NCBI GenBank assembly: GCA_044225565.1
Contig: JBGAIL010000020.1
Coordinates: forward strand, 1-39,090
Direction: 5' to 3'
Source: CAVXAE01 sp044225565
Lineage (GTDB): Bacteria; Pseudomonadota; Gammaproteobacteria; Steroidobacterales; Steroidobacteraceae
Length of the DNA stretch: 39,090 nucleotides
The notes beneath the pieces are model-generated. The model worked only from the letters and a program-made list of their open reading frames with translations. It was not told the origin of the DNA and searched no databases. Made by a program: the position numbers and the translations under genes. Shown piece by piece: positions 1 to 8,703 of this stretch (position 1 is its first letter; each line of letters starts with the position of its first letter).

Positions 1-1
1 C

Positions 2-700
2 GCCATGCAGCACCGGGCTGCCATCGGCACGGGGTTGTTCACTTTCGCCATCGATTACGCGCTCGTGTACCTGGCCGAGGAGCGCGTCACCTCCGCGGTG
101 GTTGCGGTGATGTTCGCCTTGCTCGCCTTGATGAGCCTCATCGTGTTCCGCCTGGCGTTCGGTCAGCGCGCGGCGCCCAGTGCATGGATCGCCGCTGGAC
201 TCGGTGCGGTGGGCGTGGCGCTTCTGTCCTGGAGCGAGCTGGTTCACGCGCAGATGGATCGCTCGGCTGCCATCGGCCTCGCGGCAGCCTTCCTCGCCGT
301 GGTGGGCGCGGCCATCGGCAATGTCTTCGCGCGCCATGCGGAGGAAGCGCACGCGCCGGTGACCGTCGCCACCGCATGGGCCATGGCTTACGGATCGGCG
401 ATGCTCGTCGCGTATGCGATCTTTACCGGCCGCACGTGGAGCTTCGATACGAGCTGGCCCTACATCCTTTCGCTGCTGCACCTCGCGATCGTCGGCTCCG
501 TGATCGCGTTCGTGCTCTTCTATGGACTCGCACGGCGGCGCGGTTATGCGACTGCGTCGTATATCTCCGCGCTCACGCCGCCGCTCGCCATGCTGATGTC
601 CGCGGTGTTCGAGGGGAAGAAGTGGGGCAGTACCGCGCTCGGCGGCATCGCGCTCGTCGTGTTCGGGCAGTGGCTGCTGTTGCGCTCGCGTAAGGCCTAG
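2..700 (+). CDS. EamA/DMT-family permease, 3' part (5' end outside window)
   Basis: An inner-membrane drug/metabolite transporter of the EamA family; substrate unknown. About 232 residues are visible, almost all in hydrophobic helices. The first readable segment (GLFTFAIDYALVYLAEE, then TSAVVAVMFALLAL) matches an internal helix pair of the first EamA repeat, so roughly 60 N-terminal residues lie before base 1. The second repeat is complete and ends in a basic LLLRSRKA tail. The ATG at base 5 is internal. The stop overlaps the stop of the convergent transporter-acyltransferase gene in a shared CTAG. Family assignment is fairly secure; substrate prediction is not possible. Confidence 0.8.
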   Translation, partial: AMQHRAAIGTGLFTFAIDYALVYLAEERVTSAVVAVMFALLALMSLIVFRLAFGQRAAPSAWIAAGLGAVGVALLSWSELVHAQMDRSAAIGLAAAFLAVVGAAIGNVFARHAEEAHAPVTVATAWAMAYGSAMLVAYAIFTGRTWSFDTSWPYILSLLHLAIVGSVIAFVLFYGLARRRGYATASYISALTPPLAMLMSAVFEGKKWGSTALGGIALVVFGQWLLLRSRKA

Positions 701-2553
701 CAGAGCGCCAGTACCCGCTCACGGAGCATCTCCGGCGTGGCGTCGGCAGGCGCGACCGGCGGGCCCGCGGAGATCGTGATTCGCGCGAACAGCTTGCGCG
801 GCAACCGCCACCACCTGCTGCGCGCGTAGCGCGAGAACATCGAGCCCCACAGGCCCGAGAGTGCCATCGGGATCACCGGCACGGGCGTTTCGCTCAGGAT
901 CCGCATCAGGCCCTGCCGGAACGGGCCCACTTTCCCATCCGTCGTCAGACGGCCTTCGGGGAAGATGCACACCAGCTGGCCGTCCCGAAGCTCTCGCGCC
1001 ACCACGGCGAAGGCATGCTCCAGTGCCGCGGGGTCGTCCCTGGCGGAGGTGATCGGTACCGCCTTCATGCCGCGGAAGATCGTGTTCAGCAGCGGCGTCG
1101 AGTAGATCTTCCGGTCCATGATGAAGCGAACCGGCCGCCGCGTCGCCGCCGAGATGAGCAGTGCATCCACGAAGCTCACGTGGTTGCACACCAGCAGCGC
1201 CGCGCCTTCCTCCGGGATGTTCTCGAGCCCGCGACGGCGCAGCCGGTAGATGGTGTTCACCAGCAGCCAGGCGACGAACCGCAGCAGGAACTCCGGCACC
1301 AGCGAATAAATGTATGCGGCCACCGCCAACGCAGTGACCAGCAACAGTTGAGGGATGCTGAATCCCAGCTCCAGTGCCGCGGCACCGAACAGTGCCGCTG
1401 CCACCATGAACAGCGCGTTGAGGATGCTGTTCGCTCCGATCACCTTCGAGAGCGATTCCGGCCGCGCGCGCTGCTGCACCATGGCATACAGTGGCACCAC
1501 GTAGAATCCGCCGAAGAGGCCGATGCCCGCGAGGTCGATCAATATCCGTGTCGAGCCGGGCTGGGTGAGGAACTCGCGCGCCGTGAGCAGCGTGGTCGCC
1601 GGCGTCGACGGCGAGGCGAGCGCGAGGTCCACCGCGAACAGCGTGAGCCCGATGGAGCCGAACGGCACGAGCCCGATCTCCACCTTGCGTCCCGACAGGC
1701 GCTCGCAGAGCAGCGAGCCGATGCCGACGCCGAGGGAGAACACCGCGAGCATCATCGTCACCACCTGCTCGCCACCGCCGATGACGTAGCGGCAGAACAC
1801 GGGCAGCTGCGCCAGCACCAGCGCGCCGTAGAACCAGAACCATGAGAGTCCCAGCAAGCCGAGGAACACCGTCCGCGACGCTCTGGCGACCGCGATGTTG
1901 CTCCACGTCGAAGTCCAGGGATTCCAGTCCACGCTCGCGTTCGGCGCTGCGGGTGTGCGGCGTGGAATGGCGAGGCTCGAAACGAACCCGATCGTCGCTG
2001 CAGCCAGCAGCACCATGGCGATCAATCCTTCGTCGCCCCGTGCCGCCAGCAGGCCTGCGCCCAGCGTGCCGAGCAGGATGGCCAGGAACGTGCCCATCTC
2101 GACGAGTGCATTGCCACCCACGAGCTCCGTGGGTTGCAGCACTTCCGGCAGCAGACCGTACTTCGCCGGCGCGAAGAATGTGGAATGCATGCCCATCAGG
2201 AACAGCGTGGCGAGCAGCACGTGCAGGTCATGCGTCGCAAATCCGTACGCGGCGACTCCCATGATCCCGATCTCCGCCGCCTTCACCACCTTGAGCACGC
2301 GCGCCTTGTCGAAGCGGTCCGCCAGCTGCCCCGCGATGCCCGAGAACAGCACGAACGGCAGGATGAATAGCCCGCCCGCGAGATTGACCAGCAGCTGCGG
2401 ATCCACACGCCCGTAACGCGCGGTCTGAAACGTGGCGAGCAGCACCAGCGCGTTCTTGAGCAGGTTGTCGTTGAACGCGCCCAGCGCCTGCGCGCCGAAG
2501 TACGGCAGGAAGCGCCGCTCGCCCATCAAACGGAACTGGCTCCGCTCGCTCAT
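697..2553 (-). CDS. LplT-like MFS transporter fused to PlsC-type acyltransferase
   Basis: A 618-residue fusion. Residues 1 to about 400 are an MFS domain with the LplT-type start (AFNDNLLKNALVLL) and about 12 hydrophobic helices. Residues of about 420-618 are a glycerolipid acyltransferase domain with the NHVSFVD motif (NHx4D class) and FPEGRLT. In known systems LplT flips lysophospholipids inward and Aas re-acylates them using an acyl-ACP synthetase domain; many bacteria fuse all three. Here the protein stops after the acyltransferase, so the synthetase domain is missing. The start is supported by AGGAG eight bases upstream. Role in lysophospholipid repair at the inner membrane is inferred. 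Confidence 0.85.
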   Translation of the reverse strand: MSERSQFRLMGERRFLPYFGAQALGAFNDNLLKNALVLLATFQTARYGRVDPQLLVNLAGGLFILPFVLFSGIAGQLADRFDKARVLKVVKAAEIGIMGVAAYGFATHDLHVLLATLFLMGMHSTFFAPAKYGLLPEVLQPTELVGGNALVEMGTFLAILLGTLGAGLLAARGDEGLIAMVLLAAATIGFVSSLAIPRRTPAAPNASVDWNPWTSTWSNIAVARASRTVFLGLLGLSWFWFYGALVLAQLPVFCRYVIGGGEQVVTMMLAVFSLGVGIGSLLCERLSGRKVEIGLVPFGSIGLTLFAVDLALASPSTPATTLLTAREFLTQPGSTRILIDLAGIGLFGGFYVVPLYAMVQQRARPESLSKVIGANSILNALFMVAAALFGAAALELGFSIPQLLLVTALAVAAYIYSLVPEFLLRFVAWLLVNTIYRLRRRGLENIPEEGAALLVCNHVSFVDALLISAATRRPVRFIMDRKIYSTPLLNTIFRGMKAVPITSARDDPAALEHAFAVVARELRDGQLVCIFPEGRLTTDGKVGPFRQGLMRILSETPVPVIPMALSGLWGSMFSRYARSRWWRLPRKLFARITISAGPPVAPADATPEMLRERVLALC

Positions 2554-2589
2554 CCGGCGACTCCTGGCTTCCCTGCGTGCCGTGGTGGG

Positions 2590-3207
2590 CTAGCGGCGCT
2601 CTAGCGCTTCGCGCATCAGCTGCGCGATGTCCTGGGCGTCATCGGTACCCACCGCCTCCAGGCCGGCGATCGCACCCTCGATGTTCGCTGGGGGGTGGTT
2701 CTGGTTCAGCTTGAATTTGAGCTGGATCTCGTCCGGCTCGAAGTCGAAGCCCACGATGCCGCGCAGCTGCGGCCGGCCGTGCCCGGCGTCATACCGCCAG
2801 GGCGCGGCAGCGCCATGCTCATACTTTTCCGCGAGCTGCACCACGATGCGCTCCAGCGTTTCCGGGTCCCGCGACAGGCGCACCTTGCCGTAGAGGTGGG
2901 CCACCGCGTAATTCCAGGTAGGCACCTGTTCGCCCGCATCCTGATACCAGCGCGCCGAGATATAGGCGTGTGGTCCGTGCAGGATGAGCAGTGCCCGCTG
3001 CGCCTCGATGTCCTTCCACTGGGGGTTCGGCCGCGCCCAGTGTCCGGTCAGGATCACTTTCTGACCTTCGCGCCGGTACAGCACGGGCAGATGCGTGGCG
3101 AAAGGCGCGCCATCTACCGTAGAGATCAGGGTGCCGAAGGCGTCATGGGCGGCCAGCCAGTCGAGGCGGGCCAGGTCGGTTTCAGCGAAATACGGAGGGA
3201 TGTACAT
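2590..3207 (-). CDS. PaiB-like FMN-binding protein
   Basis: A 205-residue protein of the FMN-binding negative transcriptional regulator (PaiB) family, a split-barrel flavin-reductase-like fold. The start MYIPPYFAETD matches the usual MYIP.HF.E.D opening, so the ATG at 3207 is preferred although the frame stays open upstream. Conserved stretches include LTGHWARPNPQW, HGPHAYISARWYQ and PTWNYAVAHLYG, followed by a C-terminal IVGFDFEPDEIQLKFKLNQN segment. In Bacillus, PaiB was described as affecting sporulation and protease genes; in most bacteria the role is unknown. It lies 36 bases downstream of the start of the transporter-acyltransferase gene's upstream end and is transcribed in the same direction, so the two may be cotranscribed. 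Confidence 0.85.
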   Translation of the reverse strand: MYIPPYFAETDLARLDWLAAHDAFGTLISTVDGAPFATHLPVLYRREGQKVILTGHWARPNPQWKDIEAQRALLILHGPHAYISARWYQDAGEQVPTWNYAVAHLYGKVRLSRDPETLERIVVQLAEKYEHGAAAPWRYDAGHGRPQLRGIVGFDFEPDEIQLKFKLNQNHPPANIEGAIAGLEAVGTDDAQDIAQLMREALERR

Positions 3208-3257
3208 GAGCGCAGTTTGACGGTCTGCCAGAGTGGCGACCACCCCATCGGCCGGGA

Positions 3258-3345
3258 TGGGGTCAGGTCCTGCAATCGTGCAGCGCCCTGGGTAGCGCGC
3301 CGAACCTGCCGTCCTGCCGCTGCACGATTGCAAGACCTGACCCCA
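3258..3345. repeat. REPIN-like inverted-repeat element
   Basis: Two arms (3258-3285 and 3318-3345) are complementary over 28 positions with a single mismatch, separated by a 32-base spacer. The outer end reads GGGGTCAGGTC and the inner part TGCAATCGTGCAGCG. From memory, GGGGTCAGGTC-type termini occur in palindromic repeats linked to REP-associated tyrosine transposases (RAYT); this is recall, not a search. No transposase is nearby, so this would be a non-autonomous copy. It sits exactly where rpsJ would be expected. Confidence 0.75.
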
Positions 3346-3362
3346 CCCCCTACTGCGCGGCC

Positions 3363-3402
3363 TTTTCGCCCCCGGGCACACCCGGAGGGCCAGCCGCGTA
3401 AG
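3363..3402. repeat. Possible short repeat, similar to 36480-36520
   Basis: The stretch shares TTTTCGC, then after about 15 bases CCCGGAGGGCCAG, then CCGCG.AA in the same order with a hairpin at 36476-36525. The exact match is only 13 bases and the region is GC-rich, so it may be chance. The local sequence can fold (CCGGG-CACA-CCCGG). Confidence 0.3.
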
Positions 3403-3566
3403 CGGCATCGGGCGAGGTTGGAGCCGGTTTTCAGGACTCCAAGACCACTCGAGCAGCACGACGCCCCCGGTGTCGCGCTCTCCTGTCGTCTCCACCCCTC
3501 CCGCGGAAAGTCGAAGGTCGGTGCCAATCGTAGCGCCCGCCGCCGGATGATGAGGAAGCGTCGCAA

Positions 3567-4292
3567 ATGACAATGGGGCTGATCGGCCGCAAGGCCGGCA
3601 TGACGAGGGTGTTCACGGACGCCGGGGAAACCATCCCGGTCACCGTGATCGAGGTCCTCCCGAACCGCGTCACCCAGGTGAAATCCGCGGACAAGGACGG
3701 CTATCGCGCGGTCCAGGTGAGCTTCGGCGAGCGCCGCCCGCAGCTGCTCTCCAAGGCCGTGGCCGGCCACTACGCCAAGGCCAAGGTGGCCCCGGGCCGG
3801 GCGCTGGTCGAGTTCCGGCTCGCCGACAAGGAATCGTCCGAGCTGGCGCCCGGCGCCGAGGTCAAGGCGGACCTCTTCAAGGCCGGCGCCATCGTGGACG
3901 TCACCGGCACCACCATCGGCAAGGGCTACGCCGGCACCATGAAGCGCCACAACTTCGGCGGCCACAACGCTTCCCACGGCGTCTCGGTATCGCACCGCAC
4001 CCCGGGCTCCATCGGCCAGCGCCAGACCCCGGGCCGCGTGTTCCAGGGCAAGCGCATGTCGGGCCACATGGGCACCGTCCGCCGCACCATCGAGAACCTG
4101 AAGGTGGTCGAGGTGGACCTCGAGCGCAACCTGCTCCTGATCCGCGGGGCCGTGCCGGGGGCCGAAGGTGGCAACGTCATCGTCCGCCCCTCGCTGAAGG
4201 CGGCGCGTCAGGCGAACCGCAAGACCATCGCTCCGACCAAGGCGGCCGTCGCCGGCAAGGCGACAAATCCGGGCAAGGCGGGTAAGAAGTGA
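3567..4292 (+). CDS. rplC: 50S ribosomal protein L3
   Basis: L3 is an early-assembly 23S rRNA-binding protein close to the peptidyl-transferase centre. The protein has 241 residues against about 209 in E. coli, the extra being an Ala/Lys-rich C-terminal tail (AARQANRKTIAP to GKAGKK). It has the classic start MGLIGRKAGMTRVF and the loop GSIGQRQTPGRVFQGKRM, which carries the glutamine that PrmB methylates in E. coli. GAGGAAG at 3552-3558 supports the ATG at 3567; a second ATG lies at 3573. The stop overlaps the GTG start of rplD by four bases. It is the first ribosomal gene here; rpsJ is missing upstream. Confidence 0.97.
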   Translation: MTMGLIGRKAGMTRVFTDAGETIPVTVIEVLPNRVTQVKSADKDGYRAVQVSFGERRPQLLSKAVAGHYAKAKVAPGRALVEFRLADKESSELAPGAEVKADLFKAGAIVDVTGTTIGKGYAGTMKRHNFGGHNASHGVSVSHRTPGSIGQRQTPGRVFQGKRMSGHMGTVRRTIENLKVVEVDLERNLLLIRGAVPGAEGGNVIVRPSLKAARQANRKTIAPTKAAVAGKATNPGKAGKK

Positions 4293-4898
4293 CCACTCTC
4301 AAGTCCATCAACGGTGGCAGCGAGCTTCAGGTGTCCGAAGCCGCTTTCGGCCAGGCTTTCAACTCCGCGCTGATCCACCAGGTGATCACCGCGTACCGCC
4401 AATGCCGGCCGCTCCGGCACCAAGGCGCAGAAGACCCGCGCCGAAGTGCGTGGCGGCGGCAAGAAGCCGCACTCGCAGAAGGGCACGGGCCAGGCCCGCG
4501 CCGGCTCGAGCCGCAGCCCCATCTGGGTGGGCGGCGGCAGGACCTTCGCCGCGAAGCCGCGTGACTTCGCGCAGAAGGTGAACCGCAAGATGTACCGCGG
4601 CGCCCTGCGTTCGATGGTCTCGGAGCTCGCCCGGCAGGATCGTCTGGCCGTCGTCTCCGAGATCAGCCTCGAGGCGCCGAAGACCCGCCTGCTGCTCAAC
4701 CAGCTCGGCGGCTGGAAGCTCGACGACGTGCTCATCGTCGTCGAAGCCATCGACGAGAAACTGTTCCTCGCCGCGCGCAACCTGCGCAAGGTGGAGGTGC
4801 TCGAGGTCGCCAACATCAACCCGCTGAGCCTCGCGAGCCACGAGAAGGTGCTGCTGACCGTCGCCGCCGCGAAGCTGCTCGAGGAGCGCCTCCAGTGA
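4289..4898 (+). pseudogene. rplD: 50S ribosomal protein L4, split by a +1 frameshift
   Basis: L4 binds 23S rRNA, lines the exit tunnel and in E. coli represses the S10 operon. Translation from the GTG at 4289 gives a normal L4 start up to QVITAY (TAC at 4394-4396). The frame then breaks. Removing one C of the CC at 4396-4397 restores NAGRSGTKAQKTRAEVRGGGKK and the rest of L4 to the stop at 4898, giving about 202 residues, the normal family length. Both halves are otherwise intact and conserved. Because L4 is important for ribosome assembly, a sequencing or assembly error is the likeliest cause; a real frameshift or recoding is less likely. An internal ATG at 4446 opens only the second half. 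It overlaps both neighbours by four bases. Confidence 0.9.
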
Positions 4899-5197
4899 AC
4901 AAAGAGCAATTGATGAGCGTGCTGATCGCGCCGCACGTCACGGAGAAGACCTCCTTCGCGATGCAGAACGCCAACCAGTACACCTTCCGCGTGCGCCGCA
5001 ACGCCACCAAGACCGACATCAAGCAGGCCGTGGAGCTGATGTTCGACGTGAAGGTGAAGGGCGTGCAGACGGCCAACGAGCCCGGCAAGTCGCGCCGCTT
5101 CGGCAAGACCATCGGCCGCACGCAGGACTGGAAGAAGGCTTACGTGAGCCTCGTCGCCGGTCAGGCGATCGACTACGAAGCCAGGGCGAAGGGCTGA
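4895..5197 (+). CDS. rplW: 50S ribosomal protein L23
   Basis: L23 sits at the tunnel exit of the large subunit and is the docking site for trigger factor and SRP. The 100-residue product has the family opening LMSVLIAPHVTEKTSFAMQ and the motif YTFRVRRNATKTDIKQAVELMFDVKV. It starts with GTG inside the rplD stop (GTGA overlap), suggesting translational coupling. The rplB start follows after 11 bases. Confidence 0.96.
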   Translation: MNKEQLMSVLIAPHVTEKTSFAMQNANQYTFRVRRNATKTDIKQAVELMFDVKVKGVQTANEPGKSRRFGKTIGRTQDWKKAYVSLVAGQAIDYEARAKG

Positions 5198-5208
5198 GGG
5201 GACGCGCG

Positions 5209-6045
<837 letters not shown>

Positions 6046-6057
6046 TAGGACTCCCGA

Positions 6058-6339
6058 ATGCCGCGTTCAACCAAAAAAGGCCCGTTCGTCGATCTGCACC
6101 TCGCGAAGAAGGTGCAGGTCGCCGCCGCCAGGAACGACCGCAAGCCGATCAAGACCTGGTCGCGCCGTTCCATGGTGATCCCCGACATGGTCGGCCTCAC
6201 CATCGCCGTGCACAACGGCCGCCAGCACATCCCGGTGCTCGTCAGCGAGAACATGGTCGGCCACAAGCTCGGCGAATTCGCGCCCACGCGCACCTTCAAA
6301 GTCCACTCGGGCGACCGCAAGGTCGAGTCGGGAAGCTGA
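6058..6339 (+). CDS. rpsS: 30S ribosomal protein S19
   Basis: S19 lies in the head of the small subunit, with S13. The 93-residue product begins MPRSTKKGPFVDLHL and contains IKTWSRRSMVIPDMVGLTIAVHNG, both hallmarks of the family. AGGA nine bases upstream supports the start. rplV follows after ten bases. Confidence 0.97.
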   Translation: MPRSTKKGPFVDLHLAKKVQVAAARNDRKPIKTWSRRSMVIPDMVGLTIAVHNGRQHIPVLVSENMVGHKLGEFAPTRTFKVHSGDRKVESGS

Positions 6340-6349
6340 GGTAGCCACC

Positions 6350-6691
6350 ATGGACGTCACAGCGAAATACCGCTACGCCCGCATCTCGCCGCAGAAGTGC
6401 CGCCTCGTCGCCGACGTGGTGCGCGGCCAGCCCGTGGGCAACGCCATCAACGTGCTCAAGTTCATGCCGAAGAAGGGCGCGGATCTCGTGCGCAAGACGC
6501 TCGAGTCCGCCGTCGCCAACGCGGACAGCAACCACGGCCTGGACATCGACGATCTCAAGGTGGCGAGCATCCAGGTGGATGCCGCACCCGTCCTCAAACG
6601 CTTCGCCGCCCGTGCCAAGGGGCGCGGCGCCCGCATCGTGAAGCGCAACAGCCACATCACCGTCGTCGTGAGCGACGGCAAGAAGGACTAG
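6350..6691 (+). CDS. rplV: 50S ribosomal protein L22
   Basis: L22 forms part of the exit-tunnel wall together with L4; its beta-hairpin is a known site of macrolide-resistance mutations. Length 113 residues. The family signature is visible as VTAKYRYARISPQKCRLVADVVRG and the hairpin as KRFAARAKGRGARIVKRNSHITVVV, with no insertion or deletion apparent. The gap to rpsC is three bases. Confidence 0.97.
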   Translation: MDVTAKYRYARISPQKCRLVADVVRGQPVGNAINVLKFMPKKGADLVRKTLESAVANADSNHGLDIDDLKVASIQVDAAPVLKRFAARAKGRGARIVKRNSHITVVVSDGKKD

Positions 6692-6694
6692 CGC

Positions 6695-7450
6695 ATGGGT
6701 CAGAAGGTCAATCCGCTGGGCATCCGCCTCGGCATCACCCGCGACTGGATGTCCAAGTGGTATGCCGGCAAGAAGCAGTTCCCGGTTCACGTGCACACGG
6801 ACTTCCGCGTGCGCGAGTTCCTCAAGGAGAAGCTGTCCGAGGCCTCGGTGAGCCGCATCCAGATCGAGCGCGCCGCGAAGAAGGTGAACATCACCATCCA
6901 GACCGCGCGCCCCGGCATCGTCATCGGCAAGAAGGGTGAGGACATCGAGAAGCTGCGTCAGGAGACGGCGAAGCTGCTCGGCATGGCCGGCACCGACGTG
7001 CGCATCAACATCGCCGAGATCAGGAAGCCCGAGCTCGACTCGCAGCTGGTCGCCGACGCCATCGCGCAGCAGATCGAGAAGCGCGTGATGTTCCGCCGTG
7101 CCATGAAGCGCGCCGTGATGAGCACCATGCGCAGTGGCGCGCTGGGCGTGAAGGTGCGCGTTTCCGGGCGCCTGAACGGATCGGAAATCGCGCGCACGGA
7201 ATGGTACCGCGAGGGCCGCATTCCGCTGCACACCTTCCGCGCGGACATCGACTACGGCCTCTCCGAGGCCCACACCACCTACGGCGTCATCGGCATCAAG
7301 GTGTGGATCTTCAAGGGTGAGGTGTTCGACAAGTCGGAGCTCGAGCGGCGCGAGGCCGCGCCGGCCGAGGGCGATACCGCGCAGGCCCCGGCCCCGGCCG
7401 CCGCCGGCAACGTGCCGCCGCCCGCCAACGCGGAGCAGGTTACCGCCTGA
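6695..7450 (+). CDS. rpsC: 30S ribosomal protein S3
   Basis: S3 lies at the mRNA entry side of the small subunit and has helicase activity with S4 and S5. The 251-residue product starts MGQKVNPLGIRLGITRDW and carries a KH domain with the GxxG loop in GIVIGKKGEDIEKL. The C-terminus after about residue 215 is an Ala/Pro/Glu-rich tail (APAEGDTAQAPAPAAAG...), making it longer than the 233-residue E. coli protein. The rplP start follows after eight bases. Confidence 0.97.
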   Translation: MGQKVNPLGIRLGITRDWMSKWYAGKKQFPVHVHTDFRVREFLKEKLSEASVSRIQIERAAKKVNITIQTARPGIVIGKKGEDIEKLRQETAKLLGMAGTDVRINIAEIRKPELDSQLVADAIAQQIEKRVMFRRAMKRAVMSTMRSGALGVKVRVSGRLNGSEIARTEWYREGRIPLHTFRADIDYGLSEAHTTYGVIGIKVWIFKGEVFDKSELERREAAPAEGDTAQAPAPAAAGNVPPPANAEQVTA

Positions 7451-7458
7451 GTTAAACC

Positions 7459-7872
7459 ATGCTGCAACCCAAACGCACCAAATACCGCAAGCAGTTCAAG
7501 GGCCGCAACGCCGGTCTCGCCGTGCGCGGCAGCTCCGTCGCCTTCGGCGAGTTCGGGCTGAAGGCCACGAGCCGCGCGCGCATGACTGCACGCGAGATCG
7601 AGGCCGCGCGCCGTGCCATGGCCCGCTACGTGAAGCGCGGCGGCCAGATCTGGATCCGGGTGTTCCCCGACGTCCCGATCTCCAAGAAGCCTCTCGAGGT
7701 CCGCATGGGCAGCGGCAAGGGCAACGTGGAGTACTGGGTCGCGAAGGTGAAGCCCGGCAAGGTGTTGTTCGAGATGGAAGGCGTCGCCGAGACCGATGCC
7801 CGCGAGGCGTTCCGCCTGGCCGGCTCGAAGCTCTCCGTCTCCACCTCGTTCGTGAAACGGCAGGTGCGCTGA
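7459..7872 (+). CDS. rplP: 50S ribosomal protein L16
   Basis: L16 binds near the A-site tRNA and organises the central protuberance. The 137-residue product opens MLQPKRTKYRKQFKGRN and has GQIWIRVFPDVPISKKPLEVRMGSGKGN, the family core with the arginine that is hydroxylated in E. coli. The stop shares one base with the rpmC start (TGATG). Confidence 0.97.
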   Translation: MLQPKRTKYRKQFKGRNAGLAVRGSSVAFGEFGLKATSRARMTAREIEAARRAMARYVKRGGQIWIRVFPDVPISKKPLEVRMGSGKGNVEYWVAKVKPGKVLFEMEGVAETDAREAFRLAGSKLSVSTSFVKRQVR

Positions 7873-8084
7873 TGGATGCCAAGCAACTGCGCGGCAAGAA
7901 GCCGCAAGAGCTCGCCGAGGAGCTCCTGAAGCTCCGCAAGGAGCAGTTCGCGCTGCGCCTGCAGCGCGCCACCGGCCAGGCCGTCAAGCCCGACCAGTTC
8001 GGCAAGGTCCGCCGCAACATCGCACGCCTCAAGACCATCGCGCGCGAGGCGCAGGTCGCTGCCGCCGCCGGAGAGAAGAAGTGA
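7872..8084 (+). CDS. rpmC: 50S ribosomal protein L29
   Basis: L29 is a small two-helix protein beside L23 at the tunnel exit. The 70-residue product has the expected ELRxKxxxEL-type helix (LAEELLKLRKEQFALRLQRATGQ) and the IARLKTIAREAQ second helix, with a short Ala-rich tail. The ATG overlaps the rplP stop in TGATG and the stop overlaps the GTG of rpsQ, so it is coupled on both sides. Confidence 0.95.
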   Translation: MDAKQLRGKKPQELAEELLKLRKEQFALRLQRATGQAVKPDQFGKVRRNIARLKTIAREAQVAAAAGEKK

Positions 8085-8338
8085 GCACCGAAGCGAAGCA
8101 AAAGACCCTCACGGGGCGCGTCGTCAGCATCAAGATGCAGAAGACGATCGCCGTCGAGATCGAGCGGCTCGAGAAGCACCCGATGTACGGCAAGTACATC
8201 CGCCGCACGACCAAGCTCCTCGCGCACGACGAGAAGAACGAGTCGCGCGAGGGCGACCTGGTCTCGATCACCCCCTGCCGTCCGCTGTCGCGTCGCAAGT
8301 CGCACCAGCTGGTGAAGGTGCTGGAGCGCGCGTCGTGA
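8081..8338 (+). CDS. rpsQ: 30S ribosomal protein S17
   Basis: S17 is an OB-fold 16S rRNA-binding protein of early assembly. The 85-residue product contains LTGRVVSIKMQKTIAVEIERLEKHPMYGKYI and GDLVSITPCRPLSRRKSHQLV, both family hallmarks. Starts at GTG in a GTGA overlap with rpmC and ends in a GTGA overlap with rplN. Confidence 0.96.
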   Translation: MSTEAKQKTLTGRVVSIKMQKTIAVEIERLEKHPMYGKYIRRTTKLLAHDEKNESREGDLVSITPCRPLSRRKSHQLVKVLERAS

Positions 8339-8703
8339 TCCAGCTGCAAACCATACTCAATGCCGCCGACAACAGTGGCGCGCGCACGCTGATGTGCATC
8401 AAGGTGCTCGGCGGCACACGCCGCCGCTACGCCACCGTGGGCGACGTCATCAAGGTCAGCGTCAAGGACGCCATTCCGCGCGGCAAGGTCAAAAAGGGCG
8501 AGGTGTACGACGCAGTGGTCGTGCGCACCGCGCGCGGCGTGCGCCGCCCCGACGGCTCGCTGATCCGCTTCGACGGCAATGCCGCGGTGCTGCTCACCAA
8601 CAAGCTCGAGCCCATCGGCACCCGCATCTTCGGGCCCGTGACGCGCGAGCTGCGCAACCAGCAGTTCATGAAGATCATCTCGCTCGCGCCGGAGGTCCTG
8701 TGA
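8335..8703 (+). CDS. rplN: 50S ribosomal protein L14
   Basis: L14 lies at the subunit interface and forms a bridge with 16S rRNA; it is also the docking site of the silencing factor RsfS. The 122-residue product begins MIQLQTILNAADNSGARTLMCIKVLGG (GTG start) and includes the conserved FDGNAAVLLTNKLEPIGTRIFGPVTREL. It overlaps rpsQ and rplX by four bases each. Confidence 0.97.
   Translation: MIQLQTILNAADNSGARTLMCIKVLGGTRRRYATVGDVIKVSVKDAIPRGKVKKGEVYDAVVVRTARGVRRPDGSLIRFDGNAAVLLTNKLEPIGTRIFGPVTRELRNQQFMKIISLAPEVL

Larger units (their letters stand above)
3208..3566. other. 359-base non-coding spacer upstream of rplC
   Basis: No gene is supported here. None of the six frames contains an S10 (rpsJ) protein, which normally precedes rplC. 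The stretch holds an 88-base inverted-repeat element (3258-3345), a GC-rich stem-loop region (about 3352-3402) and a purine-rich ribosome-binding site before rplC (GAGGAAG, 3552-3558). I could not pick a convincing -35/-10 pair for the ribosomal operon by eye. Confidence 0.7.

Noticed and set aside
3208..3566. Hidden rpsJ gene in the spacer
   Set aside because: No frame contains S10 motifs, and most of the spacer is taken by the inverted repeat and GC-rich hairpins.
4380..4410. Programmed +1 frameshift in rplD
   Set aside because: No known slippery sequence, rare codon or stop codon lies at the shift point, and no internal Shine-Dalgarno was evident; error or mutation is simpler.
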